From Chloroflexota bacterium (lineage in GTDB: Bacteria; Chloroflexota; Dehalococcoidia; Lucifugimonadales; JACPCK01), in NCBI GenBank assembly GCA_016179845.1, contig JACPCK010000035.1:64001-128000 (forward strand): a stretch of 64,000 nt of DNA, read 5' to 3'. Each line of letters begins with the position of its first letter. Positions within the stretch are counted from its first letter, which is position 1. Shown here piece after piece: positions 8,695 through 17,363 of this stretch. The notes under the pieces were generated by a model. The model was not told the DNA's origin. It saw nothing but the letters and a program-made list of their open reading frames with translations, and did not search any database. A program made the translations under genes and the position numbers.

Positions 8695-9282
8695 ATGCCC
8701 ATAACCATCCAGCGAGAAACGGGCCTCAAGGTGCTCACCCCGCCCCTTGCCGACGAGGAGGTGCTAGCCCTCCACGCGGGGGACGAGGTGCTGGTGACCG
8801 GGTACATCTACACGGCCAGGGATGCGGCCCACAAGCGGATGTACGAGGCTCTGGAGAGGGGAGAGTCCCTCCCCTTTGACATTCGGGGGCAGATCATCTA
8901 CTACGTGGGCCCCACTCCGGCCAAGCCGGGCAAGGTCATCGGCTCCGCCGGGCCCACTACCAGCGGTCGCGTGGACAAGTACACTCCTCGCCTTTACGAA
9001 GCAGGCCTCAAGGCCTCTATCGGCAAGGGCGACCGCAATCAGGCGGTGCGAGAGGCCCTCCAGAACCATAAGGGTATCTATCTGGCGGCATACGCGGGGA
9101 CCGGCGTCCTCATCTCCCGCAACATCAAAGAAGTGCAGCCCGTCGCCTATGAGGACCTGGGCACCGAGGCCATTGTCAGGCTCAGAGTGGAGAGCTTTCC
9201 TTGCACCGTAATGAACGATGCCTATGGAAAGGACCTCTTTCAAATGGCCAAGGAGCAGTGGCAGAGAGTCCGCGTGGGATAG
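8695..9282 (+). CDS. Class I fumarate hydratase, beta (C-terminal) subunit
   Basis: The 195-residue partner subunit shows the diagnostic segment GPTTSGRVDKYTPRL (about residues 86-100), followed by IGKGDRN and the conserved AYAGTGVLISRNIK stretch. In single-chain class I fumarases this domain is fused to the alpha domain, whereas here the genes are split. AAGGAGACAGGGCC precedes the ATG as a ribosome site. Together the subunits hydrate fumarate to malate in the cytoplasm using an oxygen-labile [4Fe-4S] cluster. The sucC homologue begins 75 bases downstream, so fumarase and succinyl-CoA synthetase are probably co-transcribed. Confidence 0.9.
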   Translation: MPITIQRETGLKVLTPPLADEEVLALHAGDEVLVTGYIYTARDAAHKRMYEALERGESLPFDIRGQIIYYVGPTPAKPGKVIGSAGPTTSGRVDKYTPRLYEAGLKASIGKGDRNQAVREALQNHKGIYLAAYAGTGVLISRNIKEVQPVAYEDLGTEAIVRLRVESFPCTVMNDAYGKDLFQMAKEQWQRVRVG

Positions 9283-9357
9283 GTCGTCCGGGCTCTGGGG
9301 CCATTACATTCGAGTCAGATACCCGGCAGTGGAAGATACATGTTTAGGGAGACGTGA

Positions 9358-10551
9358 ATGAGGTTCTATGAGCACGAGTCCAAGGCCATTCTGGGCAAGA
9401 GAGGGGTGCCCATCCCTAAGGGGGCCCTGATCAGGAGCGCTGACGAGGCCGTAGGCGCTGCTAAAAGCGTCGGGTGCCCCGTAGTCCTCAAGGCCCAGGT
9501 CCTGACGGGCGGCCGCATGAAAGCGGGGGGTGTCAAGTTCGCTGAGACCCCCGATGAGGCGGCCCAAAGGGCCTCTCAGATCCTGGGGTTGGAGATCAGG
9601 GGGCAGAAGACTCAGAGCATTCTGGTGGAGTCCAAAGCCCAAGTGGTCAAGGAGTACTATCTGGCTGTCACCTACGACCCTGTAGCCAAGCGGCCGGTAG
9701 CCATCTTCAGTGACATGGGTGGAATAGACATCGAGGAGGTGGCGGAGACTCATCCCGAGCACATCTCCCGGACCCACTTCTCTGCTCTCCTGCCCTTCTC
9801 CGATTTCCGTATGAAGGAGGCGGTTGCCTCTCTGAGCGTTGGGGGGCGAGACCTGAGCACACTGACGGGCATCCTTTCCCGCTTGGCACAGGCCTTCCTC
9901 ACCCACGACCTGACCCTGGCTGAGATAAACCCCCTCGGCAAGCTCCAGGACGGCTCCTTTGTGGCCCTGGACGCCCACATAGACCTGGAGGATGAGGCTA
10001 TTGCACGCCAGAAGCCCCTCCTGACTGAGGTGGGCATGGGGCCCGAGGGGCGCCAGGCCAAGGAGCGGACTCCTTTTGAGGCCAAGGCCGCTGAGATCGA
10101 CTCCAGTGACTATCGGGGAGTGGCCGGCCGTGTTGTTGAGTTCGGAGGCTCCCTGGGCCTCATCATCGGGGGGGGTGGCGCTAGCCTCACAGCCTTCGAC
10201 GCCGTGCGCCGCCACGGCGGCAATCCTGCCAACTACTGCGAGATAGGCGGCAACCCCAGTGTCCGTAAGGTCGCCGCCCTGACCAAGCTCATCATCAGCA
10301 AACCCGGTGTCAATAAGATCGCCGTCGTGATGAACGTGGTCAACAACACCAGGGTGGACCTCGTCGCCCGCGGCGTGATCAAGGGCGTCATAGAGGCAGG
10401 CTATAACCCTGGTGAGAAGATCGTTGCCTTCCGAATACCAGGTGCGTGGGAGGAGGAGGGCTTTCGGCTCCTGCGAAAGTACGGCGTGGAGCCCCTCGAT
10501 CGAAAGGTCTCCATCGACCAGGCCATCGTCGGCGCAATAAATAAGATGTAG
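9358..10551 (+). CDS. sucC: Succinyl-CoA synthetase beta subunit (ADP/GDP-forming)
   Basis: This 397-residue ATP-grasp subunit of a succinate-CoA ligase starts MRFYEHESKAIL, the usual family N-terminus. It holds LKAQVLTGGRMKAGGVKF (grasp-domain nucleotide and metal region), LAEINPLG, and the C-terminal CoA-ligase segment EIGGNPS. The enzyme makes ATP or GTP from succinyl-CoA in the citric acid cycle, or runs in reverse to activate succinate. The close alpha-subunit gene begins 8 bases downstream. Malate-CoA ligases (MtkA) share this fold, and no C1-assimilation genes are nearby to suggest that role. Length and motifs are normal. Confidence 0.92.
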   Translation: MRFYEHESKAILGKRGVPIPKGALIRSADEAVGAAKSVGCPVVLKAQVLTGGRMKAGGVKFAETPDEAAQRASQILGLEIRGQKTQSILVESKAQVVKEYYLAVTYDPVAKRPVAIFSDMGGIDIEEVAETHPEHISRTHFSALLPFSDFRMKEAVASLSVGGRDLSTLTGILSRLAQAFLTHDLTLAEINPLGKLQDGSFVALDAHIDLEDEAIARQKPLLTEVGMGPEGRQAKERTPFEAKAAEIDSSDYRGVAGRVVEFGGSLGLIIGGGGASLTAFDAVRRHGGNPANYCEIGGNPSVRKVAALTKLIISKPGVNKIAVVMNVVNNTRVDLVARGVIKGVIEAGYNPGEKIVAFRIPGAWEEEGFRLLRKYGVEPLDRKVSIDQAIVGAINKM

Positions 10552-10558
10552 GTGAGTC

Positions 10559-11473
10559 ATGGCAATTCTGGCTGACGCGGAATCTCAAATCCTTGTACAG
10601 GGCATCACCGGCCGCGAGGCGGTATCCTTCGTAAGGGACTCCCTGGACTACGGGGCTAAGGTGGCGGCAGGAGTCACACCGGGACGGGGCGGAAGCGATG
10701 TCCACGGCGTGCCTGTCTATGACACGGTCAAGGAAGCAGTGAAACGCCACAAGATTGATGTCGCCGTGGTGGCAGTGCCCGCGGGCTTCGCCAAGGACGC
10801 CGCTTTTGAGGCCATTGAGAATGGTGTTCCCCTGGTGGTGGTCGTAACGGAGAGGATCCCCCGGCGGGATGTTGCCCAAGTCCTGGAGCTGGCTGACATA
10901 CAACGTGCAAGGGTCATAGGCCCTAATACCATGGGGTTCATCTGCCCTGGCAAGACCAAGGTGGGCTCCGTGGGCGGGCCGGCTAGGGACACGGTGAAGG
11001 CCTTTACGCCCGGGCCAGTGGGGGTCATGTCCCGGAGCGGCGGCATGACTACGGAGGTGTGCAATCTCCTTACCCATTCAGGACTGGGCCAGAGCACTGC
11101 CATCAGCGTAGGCGGCGATGCCGTGATTGGCTCCACCTTCCTGGACCTGCTGCCCCTCTTTGAGCAGGACCCCGAGACTAAAGTGGTCGTCACCTTTAGC
11201 GAGCCTGGAGGCAATGTGGAGGCGGCCCTGGCAAGATACCTCAAGACCAAGGGCACGCGCTTGCCTATAGTCTCCTTCATTGCGGGCAGCTTCATGGATA
11301 ATATGCCCGGAGTCAGGTTCGGCCATGCCGGCTCCATCGTGGAGGGGAAGCAGGACACAGTGGCCGAGAAGGCCCGGCGCCTCAGGGAGGCCGGTGTGTT
11401 GGTCGCCGATGACCTGTCCCAGATTCCAGACCTGGTCAAGAAGGCGCTGAAGCAGAAAACACCCAGGAAGTGA
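10559..11473 (+). CDS. sucD: Succinyl-CoA synthetase alpha subunit
   Basis: The 304-residue CoA-binding subunit has an N-terminal Rossmann fold with QGITGREA and GVTPGRGG, then the central VIGPNTMGFICPG motif. The phosphorylated histidine is His256 in RFGHAGSIVEG, matching the family catalytic His. Glu216 in SEPGG is also conserved. It pairs with the sucC product to interconvert succinyl-CoA and succinate with substrate-level phosphorylation. The ferredoxin gene begins 14 bases after the stop, with its ribosome site overlapping the sucD stop codon, so translation is probably coupled. Confidence 0.92.
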   Translation: MAILADAESQILVQGITGREAVSFVRDSLDYGAKVAAGVTPGRGGSDVHGVPVYDTVKEAVKRHKIDVAVVAVPAGFAKDAAFEAIENGVPLVVVVTERIPRRDVAQVLELADIQRARVIGPNTMGFICPGKTKVGSVGGPARDTVKAFTPGPVGVMSRSGGMTTEVCNLLTHSGLGQSTAISVGGDAVIGSTFLDLLPLFEQDPETKVVVTFSEPGGNVEAALARYLKTKGTRLPIVSFIAGSFMDNMPGVRFGHAGSIVEGKQDTVAEKARRLREAGVLVADDLSQIPDLVKKALKQKTPRK

Positions 11474-11487
11474 GGAGACGCATATCC

Positions 11488-11703
11488 ATGGGGATGTTCA
11501 TCGAGGTCCAGATCAACCAAGAGGCCTGCACCTCCGCTAAGGGCAGTTGCAAGGTTTGCGTGGAATCCTGCCCCGTAGACATCTTTGCCCTCAAGGACGG
11601 CTACGCCGTGGTGGTGGACAACAACGTGGATGAGTGCACCCTTTGCAACCTGTGCCTGGATAAGTGCCCTGCCCACGCCGTCACTCTCACTAAGCTCTAT
11701 TAG
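11488..11703 (+). CDS. Dicluster 4Fe-4S ferredoxin-like protein
   Basis: The 71-residue protein, read from the ATG at 11488, is preceded by AGGAG at a good distance. A GTG at 11470 would overlap sucD and has no ribosome site. Two cluster motifs are visible: Cys14-x6-Cys21-x2-Cys24-x3-Cys28-Pro and Cys50-x2-Cys53-x2-Cys56-x3-Cys60-Pro. The first is atypical because the first spacing is six residues rather than two. Each should bind a [4Fe-4S] centre, giving a small soluble electron carrier. Its place directly after sucCD recalls the ferredoxin-like subunit of 2-oxoacid:ferredoxin oxidoreductases, but no alpha or beta subunit of such an enzyme is next to it. Confidence 0.88.
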   Translation: MGMFIEVQINQEACTSAKGSCKVCVESCPVDIFALKDGYAVVVDNNVDECTLCNLCLDKCPAHAVTLTKLY

Positions 11704-11873
11704 CCCGGTTCCTTGGGTATTGGCTTGGAGAAGACCCAGAGCTGCCTTGGACAGCGGTGGGTCTCCTGAGCGGGCTCTATGTTTAGACCACCCCGCAGCT
11801 TGACATGGCCGCCATCCCGTGGTATAGAGAGCAAGTCGTTTTATTCCCCCTGATAGAAAGGAGGCTCCGAGTT

Positions 11874-13046
11874 ATGGATTTCACCATGCCTGAGGATGTC
11901 AAGCAGATCCAGATGCTCACGAAGCGCTTTGTGCGGCAAGAGCTTGTGCCCATAGAGGACCTGGTTGAGCAGAGGGATGAGTACCCCGAGGATATCCGCA
12001 GACCCCTTATAAAACGCTCCATCGAGCTAGGTATCCGGAACATGGAGACCCCGGTGAAGTTCGGTGGGGGAGGAGTGGGCGCTCTAGGCGTGGTAGCTGC
12101 CCATGAGGAGGCGGGCTGGTCCAGCGAGGCGGTGACCTACAGCATCATGAGGCCAGGCCCTGGCGCCAGCACGGCTTTTATGGAAGCTGCCACCGAGCAG
12201 CAGCGCCAGAAGTACATGTACCCGGTCCTTAGAGGAGAGCGTGAGGGGTGCGCTGCCTGGACTGAGCCTGACGCCGGTGGCGATGCTGCCAGTATCAAGG
12301 CCAGGGCTGTCAAAAAGGGGAAACATTGGGTCCTGAATGGGGTCAAGCATTTCTGCACCAACGCTGACAAATCTGACTTCGTCATAGTGGGGGCCGCTAC
12401 AGACCCCGGCAAGCCACCTCGCGAACGATTCACCCAGTTCATCATCGACTTTGGAACGCCAGGCCTTCAGCTCAGCTTCTACCAGCCCATGATGGGGCGC
12501 CACGGTCTCAAGAGCTTTGAGCTCGTTCTGGAAAACTGCGAGGTGCCGGCTGAGAACGTGCTGGGGGAGGTGGGTAGCGCTCTGAGGCGCACCCTCACCA
12601 ACTTCGGCCACGGGCGTCTGCTGATGGCTGCCCGCTTCGTGGGTACGGCCGAGCGGGCCCTGGAGATGGCCACGAGCTACGCCAAGCGCCGCGTCACGTT
12701 CGGCCAGCCCATTGCTAGCCGGCAAGCGGTCCAGTGGATGCTGGTGGACATGGCGATCGATATCCACGCCACCCGCATGATGACCTATCACGCTGCTTGG
12801 CAGGCAGACCAGGAGTTGGACCACAGGGCTCTCCAGTTCACACAAGCCATGGTGAAGCTCCATGCCTCCCAGATGGTGTGTCGAGTAGTGGACAACGCCA
12901 TCCAAATACATGGTGGCATAGGTTACTCTCGCCTGTTACCGTTGGAGCGCATGTACCGGGACGTCCGCCTCTATCGCATCGCCGAAGGGCCTGATGAGAT
13001 GATGAAGCACGTAATCGCACGGTATATTCTGCAGGCAGAGGCGTAA
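11874..13046 (+). CDS. Acyl-CoA dehydrogenase family flavoprotein
   Basis: The ~390-residue FAD enzyme oxidises an acyl-CoA thioester, normally giving electrons to ETF. The start at 11874 has AAGGAGG ten bases upstream. Upstream in-frame codons from 11805 give no family-like sequence. Seen in order are an alpha-helical N-domain, AWTEPDAGGDAASIKARA in the beta-barrel FAD/substrate region, NGVKHFCTNADKSDF, and the C-terminal QIHGGIGYSRLLPLERMYRD. The IAEGPDEM segment holds the usual catalytic-base Glu position of the medium-chain type. EtfBA genes occur 31 kb downstream. The acyl substrate cannot be read from the sequence. Confidence 0.92.
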   Translation: MDFTMPEDVKQIQMLTKRFVRQELVPIEDLVEQRDEYPEDIRRPLIKRSIELGIRNMETPVKFGGGGVGALGVVAAHEEAGWSSEAVTYSIMRPGPGASTAFMEAATEQQRQKYMYPVLRGEREGCAAWTEPDAGGDAASIKARAVKKGKHWVLNGVKHFCTNADKSDFVIVGAATDPGKPPRERFTQFIIDFGTPGLQLSFYQPMMGRHGLKSFELVLENCEVPAENVLGEVGSALRRTLTNFGHGRLLMAARFVGTAERALEMATSYAKRRVTFGQPIASRQAVQWMLVDMAIDIHATRMMTYHAAWQADQELDHRALQFTQAMVKLHASQMVCRVVDNAIQIHGGIGYSRLLPLERMYRDVRLYRIAEGPDEMMKHVIARYILQAEA

Positions 13047-13136
13047 CTAGGCGGGACCTTGGAGTCTCAGCAGAGGCCCATGCCTAACTGCTAGCAGAAG
13101 GGTCGCCTCTTTCCAACGCCGTGAGGTCTGGGCCAG

Positions 13137-14231
13137 TTACCTGTTAGGAGAGGGGAAGCGGTACCGCCAGCCGAACTTATCGGGTATGTTCCAGGCAGGG
13201 TCCTTCTTGACGCCCAGGACGCGGGCGATGTTGTCGCCGACGATCCACTCAGTCTCCTCCCTGGTGAAGCTGTATCCCAGCTTGGCTGCCTTCTCAGGCA
13301 GCGCTTGGATCCACTTCACGGGGGCAGCCCAGCCTTTGTGCAACTGGCCGTCCTTCTCCTTGGTGTAGGAAGGCCCGTGGGCGGCGTCCGTGCCCCAGAT
13401 GATCTTATGGCAGCCGGCAGCCTTCTTGGCAAAGGCCAGCATGGTAATCAGCCCTTCAGGGTTGTCCCACATGTTGGGGTGGGCGGCGTTCTCCGGGAAG
13501 AAGGGCTCGAACCAGGTGTCCATCTCGATGAAGCAGTTCATGTGGGCGGCGTTATAGCAGCACTTCTCGAACCAGCTCTGGTAGGGATGCCCGGTATGGA
13601 GGATTATTATCCTCAGGTCGCGGAACTCCGCCATGAGGTCGTTGACACCGGAGGGGTCGTTGAATCGCTCCATGCGGTAGCCAGTGCCGATGCCCTCGAT
13701 GCAGAGGGCCACGGGGATATTGTTATCGATGCAGTACTCATAGAGTGGATAGACTAGGGGGTCCCAGGGGTAGAAGCCGGAGCCAGGGATGAGCTTGAGG
13801 CAGTAGAACTTGCCATACTCCTCGAAGCCCCGTTTCATGAGCTCCAGGGCGCCGGTACGCCTTGGGTCCACGTTCATGTACGGCAGGAACCTGCCTGGGT
13901 ATTTCCGCTCCAGCTCGCCGTAGTGGGTGTGTTTCTCTTCCCAGGTGATATCGGCGGGCTGGCCCCAGGTGGCATCGTAGTCGGCGGGCAGGATGGTGGT
14001 GGCGTCCATCTTGTGGTAATCCAGGCTCTCGATGGTGTACTTCCCATCGTAGTCGGACATGCGGCCAAGCTGGCGAGCGAAGAGGGCCTGGGGATCCCTG
14101 TTGAAGGGAGGAGTCCCACCGTAGGCCCAGCGCATGCACACGTCCCACCCCTGGCGGGGAGGAAAGTAACGGCGGATACGGTCCCCCTCTTGGAGGTCGT
14201 ACCACAGGTGCTGATGGCCATCGATAATCAT
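13137..14231 (-). CDS. Amidohydrolase-2 family metal-dependent hydrolase/decarboxylase
   Basis: The ~364-residue TIM-barrel enzyme begins MIIDGHQHLW, the metal-binding His-x-His at the first strand. A perfect AAAGGAGGAGG ribosome site favours this ATG over the longer frame. Later landmarks are a barrel His in IILHTGHPYQSW and the final-strand Asp in IIWGTDAAHGPS. The family includes ACMSD-type decarboxylases and hydrolases of cyclic or aromatic acids. It is the last gene of a reverse-strand run (SBP, luciferase-like oxidoreductase, amidohydrolase) and is distantly similar to the 46313 protein, which also ends with a NLIVGDN/WIVGDN motif. The substrate is unknown. Confidence 0.88.
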   Translation of the reverse strand: MIIDGHQHLWYDLQEGDRIRRYFPPRQGWDVCMRWAYGGTPPFNRDPQALFARQLGRMSDYDGKYTIESLDYHKMDATTILPADYDATWGQPADITWEEKHTHYGELERKYPGRFLPYMNVDPRRTGALELMKRGFEEYGKFYCLKLIPGSGFYPWDPLVYPLYEYCIDNNIPVALCIEGIGTGYRMERFNDPSGVNDLMAEFRDLRIIILHTGHPYQSWFEKCCYNAAHMNCFIEMDTWFEPFFPENAAHPNMWDNPEGLITMLAFAKKAAGCHKIIWGTDAAHGPSYTKEKDGQLHKGWAAPVKWIQALPEKAAKLGYSFTREETEWIVGDNIARVLGVKKDPAWNIPDKFGWRYRFPSPNR

Positions 14232-14323
14232 GAAACCCTCCTCCTTTCTTACAGCTATGACCTCTTCTCTCTCGCTATAGCGCAACGAGTCGACAACTTT
14301 CAAGGTGTCCAGCGGCAGCGTTG

Positions 14324-15346
14324 CTACCGGGGAGCCAGGGCCTCCAACGTTCTGTACATGTCCTTTGTCGGCATTGACTCGAACATGGAGATACGCGGCA
14401 TATGCATACCAGCGGCCCAGCAGGCCTCTAGTTGCTTGCGGCAGTGTTCCGGCGTACCGATGATGCTGAAGTGGTCCACCATCGCATCGGAGACGGCCGC
14501 TGCTGCCGCCTTGCGGTCTCCTCCGGCCCAGGCAGCCCTGATGCGCTCAGCCTCATCCTTAAAGCCGAAGCGGCCCATCAGTTGATAGTAGCGGTCAGAG
14601 AGGCCGCCCACGTACATGGCCCGATGCTCACGGAACTTGCTGCGGGCAAACTCCACATCGTCTGTGACCCACGCCGGGATGGACGGGATAACGTCGATCG
14701 TATCGGGATCGCGGCCTGCCCGCCGGCACCCCTTAACAAAGTCCTCCTTCATGACATGGAACTGGAATATATCGCTGTGGGTGGGCATCCAGCCGTCCCC
14801 TATCTCCCCGGCCAGCTCTGTCATCTTGGGCCCGGCGGACCCTATGTAGATGGGAATGTGGTCCCTGGGCCCGCGGAAGGCAAGCTGAAACTGGCCATCT
14901 ATCTTGAAGATCTGTCCGTCATACTTGAGGCGCTCTCCCCGAAGGATCATACGCACTATCTCGACATACTCACGCGTCCGCCGGGTGGGCCGGCTCGCGG
15001 GTTCCCCGTGCCAACCTTGCACAAGGGACAGGTTCCCCGTCCCCAGGCCCAGAATCAGCCGGCCTCCCGATATGCTGTCCAGAGAGGCAGCCGTCTGGGC
15101 CATCAGAGCCGGCGTGCGCGCCCAGACGCCCGCAATGCTCGTGCCTATCTTGATACGCTTGGTGTTGAGGGCCACCATGGTGAGGATGGTGACCAGGTCA
15201 CGTCCCCAGGACTCGCCGCTAAAGGCCGCTTCGTAGCCCAGGGATTCCGCAGCCTGGGCCAGCTTTATGATCTCCTCGTTGGACTGGACGTTGCGGCTCC
15301 CAAGGGCTATCGCTACCCTTCCAGTCCGGGGCCTGCTGCTCGTCAT
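14324..15346 (-). CDS. Luciferase-like (LLM class) F420/FMN-dependent oxidoreductase
   Basis: The 340-residue TIM-barrel protein belongs to the bacterial-luciferase superfamily. Diagnostic parts are LAQAAESLGYEAAFSGES near the N-terminus, TKRIKIGTSIAGVWARTP, SISGGRLILGLGTGN and the C-terminal IIGTPEHCRKQLEACWAAG. Members use FMNH2 or coenzyme F420 to oxidise or reduce small organics, and F420 use is plausible because cofE lies in this window. It sits between the SBP lipoprotein and the amidohydrolase on the same strand, so the three may handle one imported compound. ATG 15346 follows CAGGAGGTTGGAAC, a clear ribosome site. Confidence 0.9.
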   Translation of the reverse strand: MTSSRPRTGRVAIALGSRNVQSNEEIIKLAQAAESLGYEAAFSGESWGRDLVTILTMVALNTKRIKIGTSIAGVWARTPALMAQTAASLDSISGGRLILGLGTGNLSLVQGWHGEPASRPTRRTREYVEIVRMILRGERLKYDGQIFKIDGQFQLAFRGPRDHIPIYIGSAGPKMTELAGEIGDGWMPTHSDIFQFHVMKEDFVKGCRRAGRDPDTIDVIPSIPAWVTDDVEFARSKFREHRAMYVGGLSDRYYQLMGRFGFKDEAERIRAAWAGGDRKAAAAAVSDAMVDHFSIIGTPEHCRKQLEACWAAGMHMPRISMFESMPTKDMYRTLEALAPR

Positions 15347-15414
15347 GTTCCAACCTCCTGTGCAAAGGCAAGTTACGGCAGGTCTACCTTCCTAATTCGA
15401 CCAGGCCGTCTCTC

Positions 15415-17190
15415 CTACTTGGCAGGTACGGCGTACTCCAGCCTTGTCAGGGGTGACTCATGGGGGAAGGGCTCCCAGCCTGTTATGTTGCCGCTAACGG
15501 CGAAGAGGCCGTTGGTGTGGGATATAGGCATGGTCCAGTACTGCCTGTAGTACTCGTCTCCCAGCTCTCTTATTATCTGATTGACCTTGTCCTGGTCTAG
15601 CTCTTTGAACATCTTGGCGTAGAGGATGTCCTGGAGTTGGCTCTCCGTGTGAAGGATTGTGGACGTTGAGGGGCCTCCCACGCGTCCTCCGTAGCTCAGG
15701 GGGTCGCTGATGTTGGGCTGTTCATACACGTAGAGTTGGCCAGCGGTATCTCGATTGATAAGGCGGCTGCGCACCGTAGGGCTGTATTCTACTACCGTGG
15801 ACTTGACCTTGATTCCTGCCTGCTCAAGATAGGAAGCTACCGCCTGGGCTACGTCTACGTTGTACTGGAGGATGAACCAGAATTGGAGGTCGAAGCCGTT
15901 GGGGTAGCCGGCCTGGACCAGAAGCTCCCTGGCCTTCTTGGGATCGTAGGGGTAGGGCTTCCACTCTGGGTTGAAGTAAGGGGTCCCCGGGACGAAGGAG
16001 AAGGTGACTGAAGACGGAACGGCCTCTCCCGAAAGAACTTTGTCTATTATGGCCTGCTTGTCCACGGCCAGGTTCATGGCCTGCCTGACCATGCGGGGCC
16101 TTTCGTTTATGGGATTGTCCCCTGCCCAGGGGACTGTGGGGTCATATTTAGGTCGGGTGGGCAGGAACATACCGCCGAAGACCACGTAGGTCTCGTTGAC
16201 ACTGGGAGACCTGATTATCTTGACCCCTGCTGCCTCAATCTCCTTCTTCAGTCTGGGGAAGACGCGGACAATGTCCACCTTTCCAGTCCTGACCATGGCG
16301 AACTGGGTCGAGGGCTCCAGGACCTTGAAGACGGTAAGCTCCGCAAAGCCGGGCACCTTGCGCCAACTCTTGGTGAAGGCCCTGAGCTTCACGTACTGGG
16401 CCCTCTTCTGCTCAACGAATTCGAAAGGCCCGTTGCCTATGGGCTTCCTGTCGAACCCCTCCTCACCCACCTGCTCCATGTACTTGGCGGGTACGGCTGT
16501 CAGGCTGGTGCTTCTTACTCTAGAGAGCTGGTCCCAGATGAGGGCGTCCATCCTTGTCGCGTGAATGACGAGCTCGTACTTGCCTTTGACCTCGATACGA
16601 TCGGGGTCCTTGCCGTACCAGTCGGCGAAGGCGCTGGCGTTGGTGGCGACAGACCCCGGCTTCATGTATTGAAGAAGGGAGTACTTGAGGTCGCTGGCCT
16701 CCACCTCGCCCCAGCCGCCATGGAACTGGACCCCCGCGCGGACCTTGATGTTCCAGTCCACAGAGCCGTCAGGCTTCAGGTCTAGCTTCCAGCTCTCGGC
16801 CAGGTTGGGGATGAGCTTGAGGGTCTCCCGGTCTTTCCCAAGGAGGTTCTCCGCCATCCAGTGCCATGGCTGGGCGGATGCCATGCGAGGCACCCATAGC
16901 TCATTGCTCAGGTCGTCGATGACGTTAAGAGAACCCCGGGGCCCAAGAGTGGCCGTTGGCGACGGAACAATGACCGTTGGTGTAGGTATGGGACGAGCGA
17001 CTGTGGCGGTGGGCGCAGGGGTTAGGGCGGACACAGCCACAGTAGGCGTTGGAGTTGGGGCAGGCGCTCTGGTAGGAGTAGGAGGGATCAGAGTCGCGGT
17101 GGGTGCGGCTTTGGCGCAGGCCAGGGCGAGGAGCAGTATCAATACGACGGCAAGGCCGGTGCCACGGGCCACCAAGGTCGTTGACCTCAT
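15415..17190 (-). CDS. Family 5 extracellular solute-binding lipoprotein
   Basis: This is a second SBP_bac_5 protein, about 591 residues from the ATG at 17190, which has CGGAGGTACTATC directly upstream. The signal ends in a lipobox, LLALAC. A long Thr/Pro/Val linker with repeated PTPT and PAPT units follows, which would hold the ligand-binding domain away from the membrane. The mature domain includes YSLLQYMKPG and a conserved FEFVEQKRAQYVKLRAF region. It is the first gene of a run with a luciferase-like enzyme and an amidohydrolase. As with the 1301 gene, no permease or ATPase is adjacent. The ligand is unknown, but genomic context suggests a compound degraded by the two downstream enzymes. 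Confidence 0.87.
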   Translation of the reverse strand: MRSTTLVARGTGLAVVLILLLALACAKAAPTATLIPPTPTRAPAPTPTPTVAVSALTPAPTATVARPIPTPTVIVPSPTATLGPRGSLNVIDDLSNELWVPRMASAQPWHWMAENLLGKDRETLKLIPNLAESWKLDLKPDGSVDWNIKVRAGVQFHGGWGEVEASDLKYSLLQYMKPGSVATNASAFADWYGKDPDRIEVKGKYELVIHATRMDALIWDQLSRVRSTSLTAVPAKYMEQVGEEGFDRKPIGNGPFEFVEQKRAQYVKLRAFTKSWRKVPGFAELTVFKVLEPSTQFAMVRTGKVDIVRVFPRLKKEIEAAGVKIIRSPSVNETYVVFGGMFLPTRPKYDPTVPWAGDNPINERPRMVRQAMNLAVDKQAIIDKVLSGEAVPSSVTFSFVPGTPYFNPEWKPYPYDPKKARELLVQAGYPNGFDLQFWFILQYNVDVAQAVASYLEQAGIKVKSTVVEYSPTVRSRLINRDTAGQLYVYEQPNISDPLSYGGRVGGPSTSTILHTESQLQDILYAKMFKELDQDKVNQIIRELGDEYYRQYWTMPISHTNGLFAVSGNITGWEPFPHESPLTRLEYAVPAK

Positions 17191-17273
17191 GATAGTACCT
17201 CCGTGAGCACAAGAATCGAGAGCAATGGGTGATCTACTGGTTGGCTTTCCTTCTAATAGGTGGAAACGGCAGC

Positions 17274-17302
17274 ATAATAGCATCACCCAATGGGGCCGTC
17301 AA
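17274..17302 (-). promoter_or_regulatory. Sigma70 promoter with extended -10 for the SBP / LLM / amidohydrolase run
   Basis: On the reverse strand TTGACG (17302-17297), a 17-base spacer and TATTAT (17279-17274) form a near-consensus promoter, and TGC immediately before the -10 makes it an extended type. It leaves a leader of roughly 75-80 bases before the SBP start at 17190. It faces away from surE. Confidence 0.65.
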
Positions 17303-17363
17303 TGGAATATTTGGAAGCCACTTAATGTGACTAACCTTTTCTGCTAGACTAGGCGGGCTAGAG

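Noticed and set aside
9304-10560. 418-residue reverse-strand frame over sucC
   Set aside because: Antisense shadow of a clear sucC; composition is His/Gly/Leu-rich without motifs.
14432-15550. 372-residue forward frame over the first luciferase-like gene
   Set aside because: Opposite-strand shadow of a well supported gene.
1301-17190. A complete ABC importer built from the two SBP lipoproteins
   Set aside because: Neither has a permease or ATPase beside it. The ABC pair at 19177-20885 is an ABC-2 exporter type, which does not use binding proteins.
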